Shown: positions 1-12,861, counted from the first letter of the stretch. The stretch: DNA of 64,000 bases from Dipteris shenzhenensis (GCA_047967505.1 CM106538.1), one strand, 5' to 3'. Numbers and translations are program-made. Notes: generated by a model not told the origin, from the letters alone.

Positions 1-652
1 CATGTGCATGTGAGAAGCATTGTCTGTCTCATCACCTCAAATACTCCTATGATCACTAATGCATTGCCAACCTTGAAAGAATTGAAGAGCGAGGTATACT
101 GGTAGCTTTAGGCCTACAATGAGGTTAATCAAGAAGCCTTGTGAGCTCTTTATATAGCTTGTGGTAAGTAATTGTCGTGTCTATAGATTGAATAGACTCA
201 AGATGAAGGCAGAGCACATGCAAATCAATTGGACACTTCTTTTACACATGACACCTCTCTTGGGCACACTTTTTCCACTGTTTTTTTCACTACCTCTATC
301 AAGTAACACTTTGATAGTCGGATTGGGGCCTGCCTACTTCTCTGCCTCATTCCCTTTGGTGGAGTCGATAAGAACGAGCACATGAGCTCCCTGCATTGTT
401 TGTGAAGTTACTGAATATGATTTTAAAAACTTGGACAGAAGCTAACAGATAAGCCCTAAATGCAAGGGACAATGGGGGATGTTACAAATTTCTTACTATT
501 AACAGACCTAGAAGTAGATGGAGATAGTTGAGACATCCATTGTAGAAAAAAATATTCATTGTGTTACCAATGCACAAAGGATGTAGGAGTTGGAGACACT
601 CGTACAATAACAAAGGAATCTTGGAAGAGCCTACAGAGAGCAGGGGTTATAG
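1..652. other. left flank, no recognised gene
   Basis: AT-rich sequence with only short open frames that match nothing I recognise. It ends a little before the left end of CACTA element 1. Confidence 0.5.
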
Positions 653-680
653 GAGAAACCACTTTGCAACTATAGCCTCT
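653..680 (+). pseudogene. possible host exon, 5' part, interrupted by CACTA element 1
   Basis: If element 1 and one TCT target copy are removed, an open frame runs from an acceptor-like ttatag at 647-652 through 653-680 and continues at 8068-8186 to a TAA. It encodes about 48 residues ending in a basic stretch (KRKRAMQAAENP). This is inference. The piece is short and I do not recognise the protein. Confidence 0.25.
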
Positions 681-704
681 CACAACAACACAAAGTAGCT
701 ATAG
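681..704 (+). repeat. left terminal inverted repeat, CACTA element 1
   Basis: Starts CACAACAACACAAAG and pairs imperfectly with the reverse complement of 8041-8064. Confidence 0.92.
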
Positions 705-965
705 ACGCGCTTGGTAGATGCGCAAAATAGCGAGCGCGTCTATAGGCGTTGCTTTAGTAGAGGAATTACGGGCGCATCTAAAAGCACGTCTAACAACTCG
801 TCTATTTGCGCATATATTAACACGTTTACTTGCGCATCTAAATTGAGAAAATACGGGCCCGTCTAGCATCGCGTTTATCAGTGCATCTATTTGTGCATGT
901 ATTAGCGCGTTTATTTGCGCGTTTACACTGAGAATTAGATGCACATTTAGACGCATAGATAGATG
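695..965. repeat. left subterminal repeat cluster, element 1
   Basis: Many short copies of GCGTCTA, GCGCATCTA, GCACGTCTA and their complements in both orientations. Such clusters in CACTA elements are known binding sites of the second element-encoded protein (TNPA in maize En/Spm). The role here is inferred. Confidence 0.8.
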
Positions 966-1137
966 CAAACCAGAGAATACAAAAAGTGAGATTTTGGTGT
1001 ACATCATTGCTTTCCAAACATTGCCCATGATTACCAAAGCACATAATATTTTGCAAGCCCACATATACAAGAATTAAGTGAGATGAGGAGAATGAGACAA
1101 TATGTAAAATAGTTTTGCCAATATCAATTATGGGGCT

Positions 1138-4100
1138 ACGGTTCAATCTCATCCTCAATGAGATCAACCCTTGCCAAACTATCTACTTCAAAATCCAAAC
1201 AAGTGTTTAGATCTACAAATACATTCAACCCACTACTAGTGCCACTCATGTGCTCATCGAAATCAGCATCTCGAATGGTAGGCTCGTCCTCACAGGTAAT
1301 GGCATCAATATCTGTATCTCCTATCTCATGATCCTCCTCCTCTCTCGTATCACGGTCATCATCACGTCCATGGCCATGATCATCCTCCATATGCTCCATA
1401 TTAGTAAATGTACTATACATCACTTTGGAACGTGGCATGATAGGTATGACATGCCACCATCTATTATTATCCACCATTGGTTGATAGACAACCTAATTCA
1501 AACACAAATACAATCATGTTATTTTTCTTGCATCAAATATTTAAAAGCGAGTATTTTTATATGTGTGCACAGTACCTGTTCACATTGTTGCGGTAGTACT
1601 AGTGTGTCCTTCCTACTTTGCCAAAACTTTGTGGAGTCAATAGTTACAAAGCCACTTGCATAGCATTTGATTCTTCCGTTAGGGCCTCTTTCCACGTCCA
1701 CGTCCTTAAACCACTTTACATCCAAAACATACACAAAGAAGCGTCGAAAGTCAAGCATAATAATATCTTGGATTATGCCACAATAATCATCCATGGCTCC
1801 ATTGGCTCCCTCAAAGCTAGCAATGACACCGCAATCTTGTGTGTTTCTCTTATCATCAATCCGTTGTGTTCGAAAACGCTTGCCCTCACACCACATAGCA
1901 TTGAACATAGTGCACTACACCAAGAAAAAATCAATTAAATAAGCAATCTAAATTATTGAAAGCTCCTAACTTATGCATAAAATTCTATATACCGACCTTG
2001 CTCATGCATCCCCTAGCGTACTCCCATTCTTCCATTGTGATATGCATCCCCTCGTCTTTCTCTGCTTTCTCCATTTCATCAAGTAGCCAATCCACATGAA
2101 TATCCTTTGGAAGTGCTCTTAGATACTGAGGGTATGGCACACGAGATCCATGGTGTGTACGAAAGAGGGCCCTTTCTTCTTGTCTTCTTGCCTTTGCATC
2201 CTCATATCTTGTCACCCATCTTTTCATCACATCACTATTAAGCATGCAAAAGAGGTTGATACTATTATGCAACTCCGTGTCTATTACTTTGTTGCGTCCT
2301 TTCCCTTGAGGCACAATCTCGGGCATAATAGAGGTCATCCTTAGGTCTTCATCATCTCTCCATAGTCGTGGGAGAGAGCTATCCACATCAACAAGAAACT
2401 CAGAAATATATACAAGTGACTCTTGTACCAACCAACCCTCGGCCATGCTACCTTCAGGTCTTGCATTTTGTCTCACGAATCCCTTCAAGGTCTTTATGAA
2501 GCGCTCGAGGAAGAACAACCATCGTGCATGTATAGTACCGCATATAGCAATCTCATCCACCAAATGCACTATGAGATGTAGTTGGATTGTGAGAATAGAA
2601 CGTGGAAATGTCTCCTCCACTAAACAAATCGCCTCCATTGACATAACTCGAGCATTCTCAAGTGTGGTGGGATCTATTTCCTTTGAGCTCACATACCTAG
2701 AAATGAAAAAGTACAGCATATTAGCAATATGCATTCAAACTTGCATGGATCATTGATACGCATCATATTTTGTATCATGTAAAGTACCTCACAAGCTCGC
2801 CCATCTTGTAAATACAATCTTTCACGTCCTTCGTCGATGCACTACGTGAAATGCTAGTAGGTAGTATGAACTGAACCCACGAGGAGGTGGTTGATTAGTT
2901 GCTTATAACTATTCACTCACAAATTTGAAAGGAAAAAGATATTATGCACATAAAATACTTACTTGGAGCATCTTGTGCCAATCATGAGATTTCAAGCCAG
3001 ATAATTGCTCTACACCTCTTTTCTTGCTCTTTGTAAAGGCTCCCTTCAAACACCTCATGCATCCAGTGGGAGTACGAATTGTAGTAATAGCGCGCTTCAT
3101 CATCGCCATCTCTAGTTTTGATAACATCCACGGTGCACGAGGTAAAAAAACATGCCCATTTGGTCTCTCTTGAGGCCAAGCTTCATGCATCCTCCCTGTG
3201 GTACGCAGATCCTCCCTTATGCCTGCCGAATCTCGTGTCCCATTCAAATGCTCCCAAATGGTAGATGCCACATTCTTGAAGATATGCATGGGATCAAGCA
3301 GGTGATTGATCTTGAGGTGGGACCAATATGGTAAACGGTAAAAGATGGAGTATCTAAACAAAATAGTGTTAGCGGGCAATCTTTACTTTCAGCCAATATA
3401 GCCAATCTTTACTTCCAGCCAATAGTTACAAACCCTTACTGACTCATGCCAAGTGGTGGAGGAGTCGTGGAACCATCCCAAATTCTCATCCAATCTCCCG
3501 CAGTGAGTGATTATGGGAGGACTTCATTCCAAGGGGCAACATATCTAGGATGATCAGGTGGGAGAAATCGATGGTGATTCTCATAGATGACCTTATTCAA
3601 TGCGTCTTCCCATGAGGCAACTAGTGAAGGACCACAAACAGGACATGCATGGTAACTTGATGTAGTGAGACCTGAACAATAGACGCAATTAAGAGTTGAA
3701 GGTGGGTTTAGGGTGCCACATCCTTTGCCTATTCATAATTAGAAGTGCAATGCTTACCTGAACACTCGCCATAGCTTGGGAAGTCATGCATCGTCCACAT
3801 CAAGACTGCTTTGTAGTTGAAGCTCGTGACGAGGGAGGCCTGCTCACATCATGCACCTCGATACCTCTCCAAAGTATCTCTAGCTCATCAATCAAAGGCT
3901 CTAGATAAACATCAGGGTTTTTGACTTTATGTTTCCCTAGAATTAGAAGGGACAGCATAACATGTCCTTTCTTAATAGCCATAGAGGGTGGAAGATTGTA
4001 ATTCACCAATATCACTGGCCATACACTGTAAGACGTGCTTTCGAGACCAAATGGGTTCACACCGTTCATACCCAATCCAAGTCTCAAGCTCCTAGGTTCT

Positions 4101-5254
4101 TCCTTGAAGCTTGGCCATGTGTCTTCAATATGCTTCCATGCAGGAGAGTCCGCGGGAGTTCTCCACTTGCCATCGATTGATCGATGGGAGGAATGCCATG
4201 ACATGAGCTCTGCAATAGATTTGCACTTGAACATATGTTGGATGCGAGGGATTATGGGAAAATGTGGCAGAACCTTACGAGGCACATCCAAGGTTTTGAG
4301 ATCTACTCTATATCTTGTCTCTCCACAAGTAGGACACTCTCTTGCATCCTTATGTAGTCCACGAAACAAAACACAATCGTTGACACATGCATGGATGCGC
4401 TTGTAATCTAATCCTCCAAGAGAGGTCACATGTTGCCTTGCCATATCTCTTGAGGTCGGTAGTTTATTCTCCCTTGGAAGCATTTTACACAATAGCCTGC
4501 ACGTGAAGACCATAAATGAGGAAAAGCATTCGAGTAATTGACCCACTAGCATAATTCACCATGTTTGCAAAATAGACTTTAAAGCTTACTTAAGTAATGC
4601 ATTCAAACTTGCATTGCTCCATCCATAGATGGTTTGCAAGTTTAGTAACTCAAGGGAGGCACGTAGAACAGAGAATGTGCACCCCTCAAACAGTGGAGTC
4701 GATGCTGCAGTAAAAAGATCAACTTGCTCCATGCTATCATCCCTCCCTTGATGGACATATAAATCCTGCACCATATCATCAAACACCTCCTCCTCCATAG
4801 CTTCATGAGGTAATGGCGGAGGGCTACTATCACCATCACTCCATGCATCCGTAACAGTCCCTCCTGAAGATCCCACCTCATATCGCCGACGCTTCGCCTC
4901 CTCATGGCGAGCATAGGGCAACATATGCGAGTGTGGCACTGCATCCTGTATCAAATTAAAACGGGATCATAACTCAAACATATGAACACCCATAGGTATC
5001 TCAATCAACCTTAACTTACAAACCCTTACCCTGTTTACGGTCACATCCCATTCTCCATACTTTGAGATATGATTGAGTGTAATCCTGCATGCACGATACA
5101 TGTTTCCTCGACATCGATCACATAGACATTTGATTTTTTGCTCCAACCACATTTCACGATGGTGGATACGGAGGGATTCATCCTCATTGGAGCTACTTGT
5201 TGAAGATGAAGACATCCTACAAAAAAAAAGCCCACCAGATTTGCTCTTCTTCAA
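1138..5254 (-). CDS. tnp2: TNP2-type CACTA transposase, multi-exon, one frameshift
   Basis: DDE-type transposase gene read leftwards. Segments in order: 5254-4967, an N-terminal transposase-associated region with a CLCDRC cysteine pair; 4954-4586, the acidic linker ending LEGC/GWSN-like, as in TNP2; 4552-3800, the TNP2 core with NDCVLFR, CPTCG, HFPIIPRIQHMF, LRLGLGMNGVNPFG and NYNLPP; about 3800-3436, MWTMHDFPSYGEC and HACPVCGP; 3379-2942, LLDPMHIFKNV and GLKSHDWHKML; 2734-1985, DUF4218 with LHLIVHLVDE and RWLFFLERF; 1908-1519, DUF4216 with DCGVIA and DVKWF; 1477-1138, an acidic C-terminus after WWHVIP. GT-AG boundaries are visible, for example a donor after YGECSG near 3757. Near 3828 the frame shifts between SRPPSSRA and the conserved YKAVLMWTMHD, so this copy is probably not functional unless that is a sequence error. 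The N-terminal exon start is uncertain. Confidence 0.85.
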
Positions 5255-5422
5255 ATATTTAATTTTAAACTCTGTAGCGCATCTAAAGGCGCGTCTAAAA
5301 GCGCGTCTAAAGGCACATCTACTCTATGTATTTAGACACGCCTATAGACGTGATTATAGACGTAGCTTTTAAACCTACTTTTAGCGCGCTCGCTTTGCTT
5401 TTCTTCACATTACTTATACTTC
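5255..5422. promoter_or_regulatory. central divergent promoter region with motif cluster, element 1
   Basis: Directly upstream of the minus-strand transposase, 5275-5395 holds a cluster of GCGTCTA-type repeats like those at the element ends. A second cluster follows at 5760-5925. The arrangement suggests that the protein binding the termini also binds the shared promoter. No TATA box was assigned. Confidence 0.5.
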
Positions 5423-5594
5423 GTGCGGTTTGCTTCCTTCCTTATTAGCAGATCCATAGTTTCGACGCTTAAGAGGAAGGCTCCCATACTTACTTCTAAG
5501 CTTACACTTAAGAGGAAGGCACCCACACTTACTTCCAAGCTTAAAGGAGAGGAGGATGAACAAGGAGAAGAAGCAACTTTGAAAAAGAAGAAGA
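5423..5594 (+). CDS. possible upstream exon of the plus-strand gene, lysine-rich
   Basis: An open stretch without a clear ATG encodes two repeats of LKRKAPxLTSKL followed by an acidic run and KKKK, a pattern like a nuclear localisation signal. A donor-like GTAAGT follows near 5593. It may be the first exon of the Transposase_24 gene, but no splice partner was proven. Confidence 0.3.
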
Positions 5595-5759
5595 ACATTC
5601 CATACCTCTATCCCAGTAAGTCCTTTTGCAATTGATCTTGTTTGGAATTTGCTCTCTTTAGATTTGTACTTTCTCGTATCCAAGAAACGCATGATCTGGG
5701 TATCAGTGTCACGTTTGTGTGTCAGGCGCAATGTCCTTTTCTACTTTTTAGAAATTCCA

Positions 5760-5925
5760 TCTATCAGAGCGTGTCTATAGGTGCGTCTCAGAGCATATCT
5801 AAAACCGCATCTATAGGTGCGTCTAAACGTGCATCTAGTTTGTTTGCAGACATAGATAGACACGTCTATAGATGCGCTGTTAGATGCAAAAATAGATGCG
5901 CTAATCAGATGCGTCTATAGACATG
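5760..5925. repeat. internal subterminal-type repeat cluster, element 1
   Basis: Repeated GCGTCTATAGGTGCGTCT-like units and TAGACGCGTCTA-like palindromes, the same family as at 695-965 and 7790-8050. Confidence 0.75.
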
Positions 5926-6114
5926 CTCCGACAATAAGCCTCTCTTCCGTTCCCCTTTCTTCTCAGCTCATCAGTAATATATTTTTTTCCTTTTTTCCAG
6001 TTCAACATGTGGCCAGGAAGCGCTTTCAGCTCACCTGATCCCTGAGATTCTATTTGGAAGGACTTATATAACCTTTTAGGACACCCTCCTAGTCTTGCGG
6101 AGTTATACGGGTAT

Positions 6115-7472
6115 ATGATGGGTACTCTAAACACTCCCCAGGAGTCGGCACTACAGACTCCAAACCACCCCACACCGCCTGAGATCACCCAAGCAGAGTC
6201 AGCACAGTCGTCTTATGCCCCTTCTTATGCCCCTTCCCCCATACCGTCTTATGCCCCTTCCCCCATGCCGTCTTATGTCCCTTTTGCCATCCCGCCTTAT
6301 GTCCCTTCCCCCATGCCATCAGGAGGTCCTTTTGTCTCGCAGAGCCGTCGATGTACTCCTGTGCCGTCGAGACTCGGTTCTCCAGCTACGAGTGGTTAGT
6401 GTAGTCCCGTGCAGTCTCCAACTACGAGTGGCCAGCGTACGAGCTCGACACGACACGGTAGCAAGTGTAGTAGCAGGGAGAGCGGTGGGGGATGCATGGC
6501 AGAGTGCTTTGGGAGGGGTGGTGGTGGGGACAATGATGATTCAGATGATTTAGATGTGCCTCCTGGTGATGGTACAATATTCTATGACATCACTCAAACA
6601 GGAGGCATCTTGATGGATGCGCGGGGGAAGGACATCATGGCCTTCATGCGCTCCTGTAATTGCTAACAATTACAGAGATTGCTTTATCCACTTCAAAGAC
6701 CATCCAAAGCGATTGGCTGATGAGACCCTCGCTGCTGTTCGCTCTAAGTATCCTAACCCCCCCAATCGCCAGTTCATAGATAAATGGGCCAAGTCAAAGA
6801 TTGTTATGATACTTGGCAATAAAAGATCTTCGCTTAAGAGACAGGCACTAGCGGAGCTTGCCAGGCTTGAGGGAGGTCAACCACCAAGGGGCCCACCCCA
6901 CACCGCTCACAAGCGTGAGTGAAAGAAAGCAATGAAGTCAACGAGGGAGGACCCCAGTCTGTAGCACGTGGAGGCACGGAGGATCCAGATGGAGGAATAT
7001 GGAAGTGTGCATTTTAGAGCAGGGGGTGTTGAATCATGGGAGGCCCAATTTGTAAGTATCGATCTCAAATTATATTGCTTATGTAGTTTATTAGGAGGTT
7101 GTTTCTTTGTACTAATCCCTCCGCAAAGTGTGTCGTCTTGCAGCTTGAGATCGTGGGCAGATACCCTACTCCTGTGGAGACAGCCTACCACCGCCACCAT
7201 CGCAGAGGAGATACATGGAGGTACTTCTATGATGATGGGTTGATTACTGAGGAGTAGTATACCCGGGCTACTGGAGAAGCCCCCGAGGTATTTGAAAGTA
7301 ATTAAATAATGCCAAAATTATAAGTAAAGATTTGATTTTTCATACATTGATATATGTTGTCTCTTGTTTATAGGCCCGTGCACAAGACGATGAGGAAGAC
7401 GAGGAAGGAGGTGTAGAAGGGAGCACAGAAGGGAGTGTGGAAGGGAGCGAGGACCTGGAGAACATAGATTAG
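6115..7472 (+). pseudogene. Transposase_24 (Ptta/En/Spm) second CACTA protein, disrupted
   Basis: The exons follow the plant Transposase_24 family (PF03004). A Pro/Ser/Tyr-rich N-terminus (6115-6399) is followed by GKDIMAFMR (6629-6655), a frameshift, YPNPPNRQFIDKWAKSK (about 6750-6800), EEYGSVHFRAGGVESWEAQF ending at a GTAAGT near 7053, then after an acceptor at 7143 EIVGRYPTPVE...RRGDTWRYFYDDG, and finally an acidic tail (QDDEEDEEGGVEGS) to a TAG at 7470-7472. In-frame stops sit after HKRE (about 6919) and after LITEE (7256-7258). In maize En/Spm the second protein binds subterminal repeats; the same role is inferred here. Divergent to the transposase gene. The true start and upstream exons are uncertain. 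Confidence 0.75.
6205..6322 (+). repeat. 24-bp coding minisatellite (SYAPSPMP repeats)
   Basis: About four to five units of TCTTATGCCCCTTCCCCCAT plus four bases encode the octapeptide SYAPSPMP with variants inside the N-terminus of the Transposase_24 gene. Confidence 0.8.
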
Positions 7473-7790
7473 TCATAGAAGTAGTGCTTAGCTACTCTTT
7501 TTTATACTTAAAGCCACTGGCTTGGCTTCATGCCTCTTGTATATACACTCCTCTTATTTTTTGTACTTGAAGCCACATGACGTGGCTTAGCTTCGTGCTA
7601 TATGTATATACAAGCACTTTTTGAGCTTTCAATTTTATTGCGTTTTGGAGTTGTAATGTTTTATTTGGAATTGTAATTAAAATGCGATTGGCTGTAAGAA
7701 TTGAATTACACAATGTGAATATGGGATTCTTGTAACTATATCACATACACAACATACACAGCATTCTGTAAATTTTTAAAAAAAAAATCA
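7473..7790. other. 3' untranslated stretch of the Transposase_24 gene
   Basis: AT-rich. It contains two related blocks, each with AAGCCAC...GTGGCTT/TTGGCTT and a TATATACA end (about 7510-7545 and 7570-7612), perhaps part of the 3' UTR. No gene seen. Confidence 0.4.
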
Positions 7791-8050
7791 AGTGCGTCTA
7801 TCAGTGTGTCTATAAATGCGTCTATATACGCGTCTGTCTGTTCGACAAGCATCTATTTTTTCATCTATAAACGCATTTATAAGCGCGTCTATTTAAGCAT
7901 CTAAGTGTATGTCTATACACGCGTGTGTCTGATATATAGACACACTGGTAGACGTAGGTCTCCAGACGCGAAAATAGACGCACAAATAGACGCGCCCGTA
8001 AGTTTTTTATTTAGTTCAGTAAATGCATCTGTGTGCGCGTCTATGGGTGC
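7790..8050. repeat. right subterminal repeat cluster, element 1
   Basis: Dense GCGTCTA, GCGTCTATAAATGCGTCT and TAGACGC motifs in both orientations, mirroring 695-965. Confidence 0.8.
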
Positions 8051-8064
8051 TTTGTCTTGTTGTG
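8041..8064 (-). repeat. right terminal inverted repeat, CACTA element 1
   Basis: Read on the minus strand it begins CACAACAAGACAAAGC and pairs with 681-704. The TCT target duplication follows at 8065-8067. Confidence 0.92.
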
Positions 8065-8067
8065 TCT

Positions 8068-8186
8068 ACGATAGCGTTCGACCGCCCTTGGGCAAGTTTT
8101 ATTGTACTTTCAAGAAGGCAGGCATTGCAGAGATATTGAGTAACATGAAGAGGAAGAGAGCCATGCAAGCAGCGGAAAATCCATAA
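8068..8186 (+). pseudogene. possible host exon, 3' part, beyond CACTA element 1
   Basis: Continues the frame of 653-680 and ends with TAA. It encodes RPPLGKFYCTFKKAGIAEIL and a Lys/Arg-rich tail. Family not recognised; inference only. Confidence 0.25.
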
Positions 8187-11100
8187 GTCTCATGGTTCTC
8201 CATGAGATAGAGTACATAAGGTTACCTCTATAGTACATAGAAGTACGTATAGTACATTTCCCTTAGAAGGCACCTGTGAGCCACTAAAAGAACCCCTCTT
8301 TGGTTGGTACTTTACCCTTAAAGAGAAGGAAAACTCTACATGCATATAACCAGTTGTCTTCCGTTAAATCTTCTCTGGGCTGATATCAACTTGTGCCTTG
8401 AGCACTTTATTGATGCTAGAGCCTTCCACATTTCTGATTGAAGGGTGAACTCTTTATATGCATTCTTGAAGACGTTGGATCGATTGTTTTTTATATAGCC
8501 TAGTGGTAAAACCTTGCATGGGTAGTCATCATCTTCCCCTTAGCATGAAATTTTGAAGCTATCCAACCCCCTTTGTGGTTTTCTTTCATCCTTCAACCTT
8601 ATATGCATCTTCGACATATGCCATACCCTTTGTGCTTTTCCTTGATCCTTTAACATTACTATGCATCTTTGACATATGTAATACAAAAAGTAGACTAAAC
8701 CAAACATCTAAAGACTCTCCTAAGCCTTAGCTCTCCTTGAGGAGTCCTTGAGCTCCATGCAATTAACATGAGCTCCAAGAGCAACTTGCAACATCTCCTT
8801 AGTTACACTTAAGGAATTAGATGAGAGCCAAATAGCTGGGGTATGATGAAAACATAATATGATGAGAATTGACCTGTAAATATAAAAGTAAAGGGTTTTC
8901 ATCAATTGCAAGTTTCAAAGGTATGCAAGCTTTGACGTAGAAATAAAAAGTAAAGTCTTTTCTAAATAATGTGCTAGATGCTCAAAAGATGTTAAGGCAT
9001 TTTGAATTCTATATAAAATGTTTGCAATTTTTAAATTAGAGTAGAAGAAACTAGGTCATAGGTTTCTGCCTGGGACCGCGAGAGTGGGTAGGTAGTAGGC
9101 AATTCCAAAAAGTTTATGATTTACATTAACAATGCACTATTTCTTTCTCCTTTTTTAAAGAACAAGTGCGTTTACTAATAAAGCTAAAAGATGGGCACTC
9201 TTAAGACTTCTATGAACTTCATCATGCAACTAATGACGCTAAGCATCGAGATTAGTGTGAGGAGCTTCTTTTTTTAATTGTGACAATGTCCAAGGTGCTT
9301 CTTCTTTGACTATTTAGTAGTGAGCTCATATCAATGATGCTGCTTAGTTGAGGTCTTCAAACGTTTATGGAGTCCTTAGTGAGGGTGCGAAGCCCTTCTC
9401 TTTCTCCTTTGAATGTTGGAATCTCTTCTTTAAAAGTTATGGAAAGCTTAATTTTGCAATTGAATGTTTTCAAAGTGAAATAATTTTTGAAATTTTGAAT
9501 TATTTACAAATGTAGAACGCACATGTTTTGGTTGGCAAAGCCAGTTCTTGTCCATGAGCGTAAATTTATCTCTTTATGAGATTTGAGGCCTGCAATTTAG
9601 AGGCTTGAATTATGAATCTTGATCTCAGCTAAATTGCATTTGAATGATTTGTAGTAATCTGCTGCTGCCGCATCTCTTTAAAGTTTCAAGCATCGTGCTG
9701 CACAGTGCAGGCTGCAGGCTGGATGACTGGATCTCTCAGCCGCTCAGCGCTGAATCCAGTAAAACATTTTACGATCCTCCGGTCACTCTATTCAGTGCTT
9801 ATTCTGCTCTCTTCTGAGGGAGCTACGTACCGGCCTCGATTGATGCTGATATAGTAAGTAGCTGGTTGCAATCACGAAAATGCAACTGGTCTCAGATGTG
9901 GCCAGTAGGCTGTTGCTTTCAGCTAGTTGCCGTGAATCCATCGCTGTATTTGCGGTCGCACTGTGGCAGTTGACTCATACGTTGGGACCAATGCTACGAT
10001 CTCTCTCTCTCTCGCACTCAGCTATCTCGACGCAACGAAGTAACGATGAACAATATGAAGGCACCGCCGCACCCAACTACTGAAAGAATGACCGATCATC
10101 TGCTCGGTCACTTGGTGGCAGACTTGTTTGGAGCTCTAATCTGTGACATTTGAGCGCTACGACAACCAAACTTGGATTCAACACTTGTAAGAAACCTTAA
10201 AAATTTGCATGGGCGGTGGTGTGGGAGTGTCATCCCGAAGTTGCAAGGAGCCCTGGGGAGGGATTACTACTTATTAGGTGAGATCAGTGCCGCTCTCGAA
10301 GGCTAGGCATTCCTGGAGAAAGGCTCTTCTGAGTTCTGAAGACGTGTTCTTGGCCTGCCGGCAATTTTTATATTTTCACAGATCTAAGTATCAGCTGGTT
10401 GTAACTTGTATATTCCTCCCAGGAGCTTCTTCTTTTGTCTTCCATTTGTACATCTAGATTGTGCCTAAATGCTTATAAGCCATCCTTTAAGTGTTGTGTT
10501 ATTACATATTTATACAGAGCTTAAATAACGCAGATTTTCTCCTACGTTGACACACGATAGTCGAAACTTGAGTATTCCATTCCGATATAATGCTAGTTAT
10601 TGGAATCAGTTAGCATAGTTTTCAATGCTTTTGTAGTGATGCATGCTCAAAGCACCATACTCTTCCACAAGCACTGATCTCACCGCCATGCACGGTGCAC
10701 CGTGTAAATAAGTAATTTTTTCTACAACTTTAACGATAATTAAGAATACCAATCTCGATTCTCACAGCGTGAAGATTCCCAATTCCAATTTCCATTAAAG
10801 AAACACAAAGCGGCAAAGGATCCTTTTGTCTGACCACACACAGAATACCTCCAGCATGACCTTGGTTTTTGCCGAATCCTGATGATCAAACCCACAACGA
10901 TTCGCCCTTGTTCTTTATAAATCTTGGTGCGCGCTGCCACCGTATGTCATGCGCGCTTCGATTCCCACAACGGTCCCCCGAAGCGACAAATGACCACCAA
11001 AATTGCACCAAAGGAATTCTGGTTCACCTTTGTCTGTCAGCTAGATTACAACTTCGCTGGAAACCACATATAAGTACCTACAATAGCTTCACCTCTTTTT

Positions 11101-12360
11101 ACAGTTTCCTACACTTTTGTTGCCTTCATCTTTGTTTTTCATTCCCTACTCTGAAAATATTCCTTCTCTAAAAAAGTAAATTTCGTCTTTTGGAAAATTT
11201 ATTGCACTTCTTTTAAAAGTTTTTGGTCACCCGTTTAATAAGAACACATACCCCTTTAACATTTCCACTTTTTTCCTCCACCTTTCATCCCTACTAAAAT
11301 TATATCTTGGGCTTCTTTGAAAAGAATTTTCTTAATGGTTTGCTTGCTTGGGCATCACTTATTTTCTTTCCACTTTTTAATACTTCTACTCTCAAGTATT
11401 TTAATAGATAATATATGATCAATGCACAATTTCTTCACTCTTATTTCTAAATTTAAATCTCTCTAATGATTTTTTTGGTTATTAAAAATAAATTATTTAT
11501 TGAAAGCAACAATCTCCCTAAATAAGGAAATTTTAAATAAGATGGATTAAAGAGATTCAAACATTTACATCAATCACAATCGTAAGGTGAAGGTATAACT
11601 TGATAGTATAGATGATAAAATGGGACATTCATGGATTTTCTTATTTATCCATAAATTTGGATATTTATTTGCTAACAACTAATGTATTGCTTTGTAATTG
11701 AGCGAAAAAATATTTGCAAAATTCTTTTGTATCAATCATGAAAAAAATGGATACCCCACTTAATGAGCTAATACTACAAGTAATGTTAACATAACAAATA
11801 TAAATTATTTTCTATAACCCCACAACATTATCTATTTTTGGAACATTATTAATGTAACTATTAATAGTATCATAAGTAGTAGCACATGATGTCTCCTTCT
11901 CAGTATGTAATTCATGTATGAGCTAGCATAATTTACTCCTTCTGCTGCATCGAGGCTGAGTCAATTAAATACATGTACAAAAATGAGTAGGGATGTTTTT
12001 GTTAAAGCTATACTTATATATTTTGATAAAATCTTGGCGAAAGTTTATCAAGCTAGTTTTTCTAGTTTCGCAATATTTGTAGAACATATTACACTTTTAT
12101 ATATTTTCTTTTTAATTTTAAAGAAAAAGTTATAAATCTTGGCAAAACTTTAAAATTTTTCTAATAAAAGTTTCAAATCTTGGCGAATTTTTCAAACCTT
12201 TTGTTAAAATTAAGGCATACAAACTTTCGACACCAATATAAAAGTTTTGCTTCTTAACAAAACTAATAGGAAAAAATCATCCATGAAAATGCGGCTAAAC
12301 TTATCTAAGCTAACATGATTAAGGAGAGTGAACTTCACGAGAGGCTGCCACGTGGTGACC
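8187..12360. other. long stretch without recognisable genes
   Basis: AT-rich intergenic sequence. 9640-10130 and 10740-11040 are a little more GC-rich and hold short open frames, but none matches a family I know or shows a convincing exon structure. From about 11100 to 12360 it is very AT-rich. I see no element ends here. Confidence 0.5.
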
Positions 12361-12365
12361 AAGCT

Positions 12366-12388
12366 TAGAGAGAGAGAGAGAGAGAGAT
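12366..12388 (+). repeat. (AG)n microsatellite
   Basis: About eleven uninterrupted AG dinucleotides. Confidence 0.9.
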
Positions 12389-12814
12389 TTGGGTGCATAG
12401 AGGTCTCGTAAAAGACAAGAGCGACTTGTAGAAATGTGGAGTGGAAGTGTGCAAGCTATAAAGGTATACTCCATGGTTGCAACACTTGCCGATGATGATC
12501 CTCTTGGCCATTTATTTTGGATTGCATAAGTGATTGGTTTGATCACATCTGAGACTGGAGATATTATTTCCCTTCAAGTGCATTGGTTTAGAAACAGAGT
12601 CATGATGCGTACAATGGAAAGTACACCCCTAAAATGGTCACAAATACTCGTGGTAGGGGAAAGCAAAGAGGAGTAAAAAATCAACCACATGTCACTGTGT
12701 TTGTTCTTGATGAGGTTGACATTCTTGTTTATGACTTTCAATTGACCAATGCTAGACATCTTCGCAACAAGACAATTGGCATCATCAAACAAAAGCTCTC
12801 AAAGAAATGCATTG

Positions 12815-12861
<47 letters not shown>

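Larger units (their letters stand above)
681..8064. mobile_element. complete CACTA (En/Spm) DNA transposon, element 1
   Basis: The left end reads CACAACAACACAAAGTAGCT and the right end, read inward on the other strand, CACAACAAGACAAAGCACCC; about 20 of the first 24 bases match. The 3-bp sequence TCT flanks both ends (678-680 and 8065-8067), as expected for the CACTA superfamily. The 7,384-bp body carries two divergent genes: TNP2-type transposase on the minus strand and a Transposase_24 (Ptta/En/Spm) protein on the plus strand. The termini begin CACAA rather than the canonical CACTA. Dense GCGTCTA/TAGACGC-like repeats lie inside both ends and also between the genes. Confidence 0.93.
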
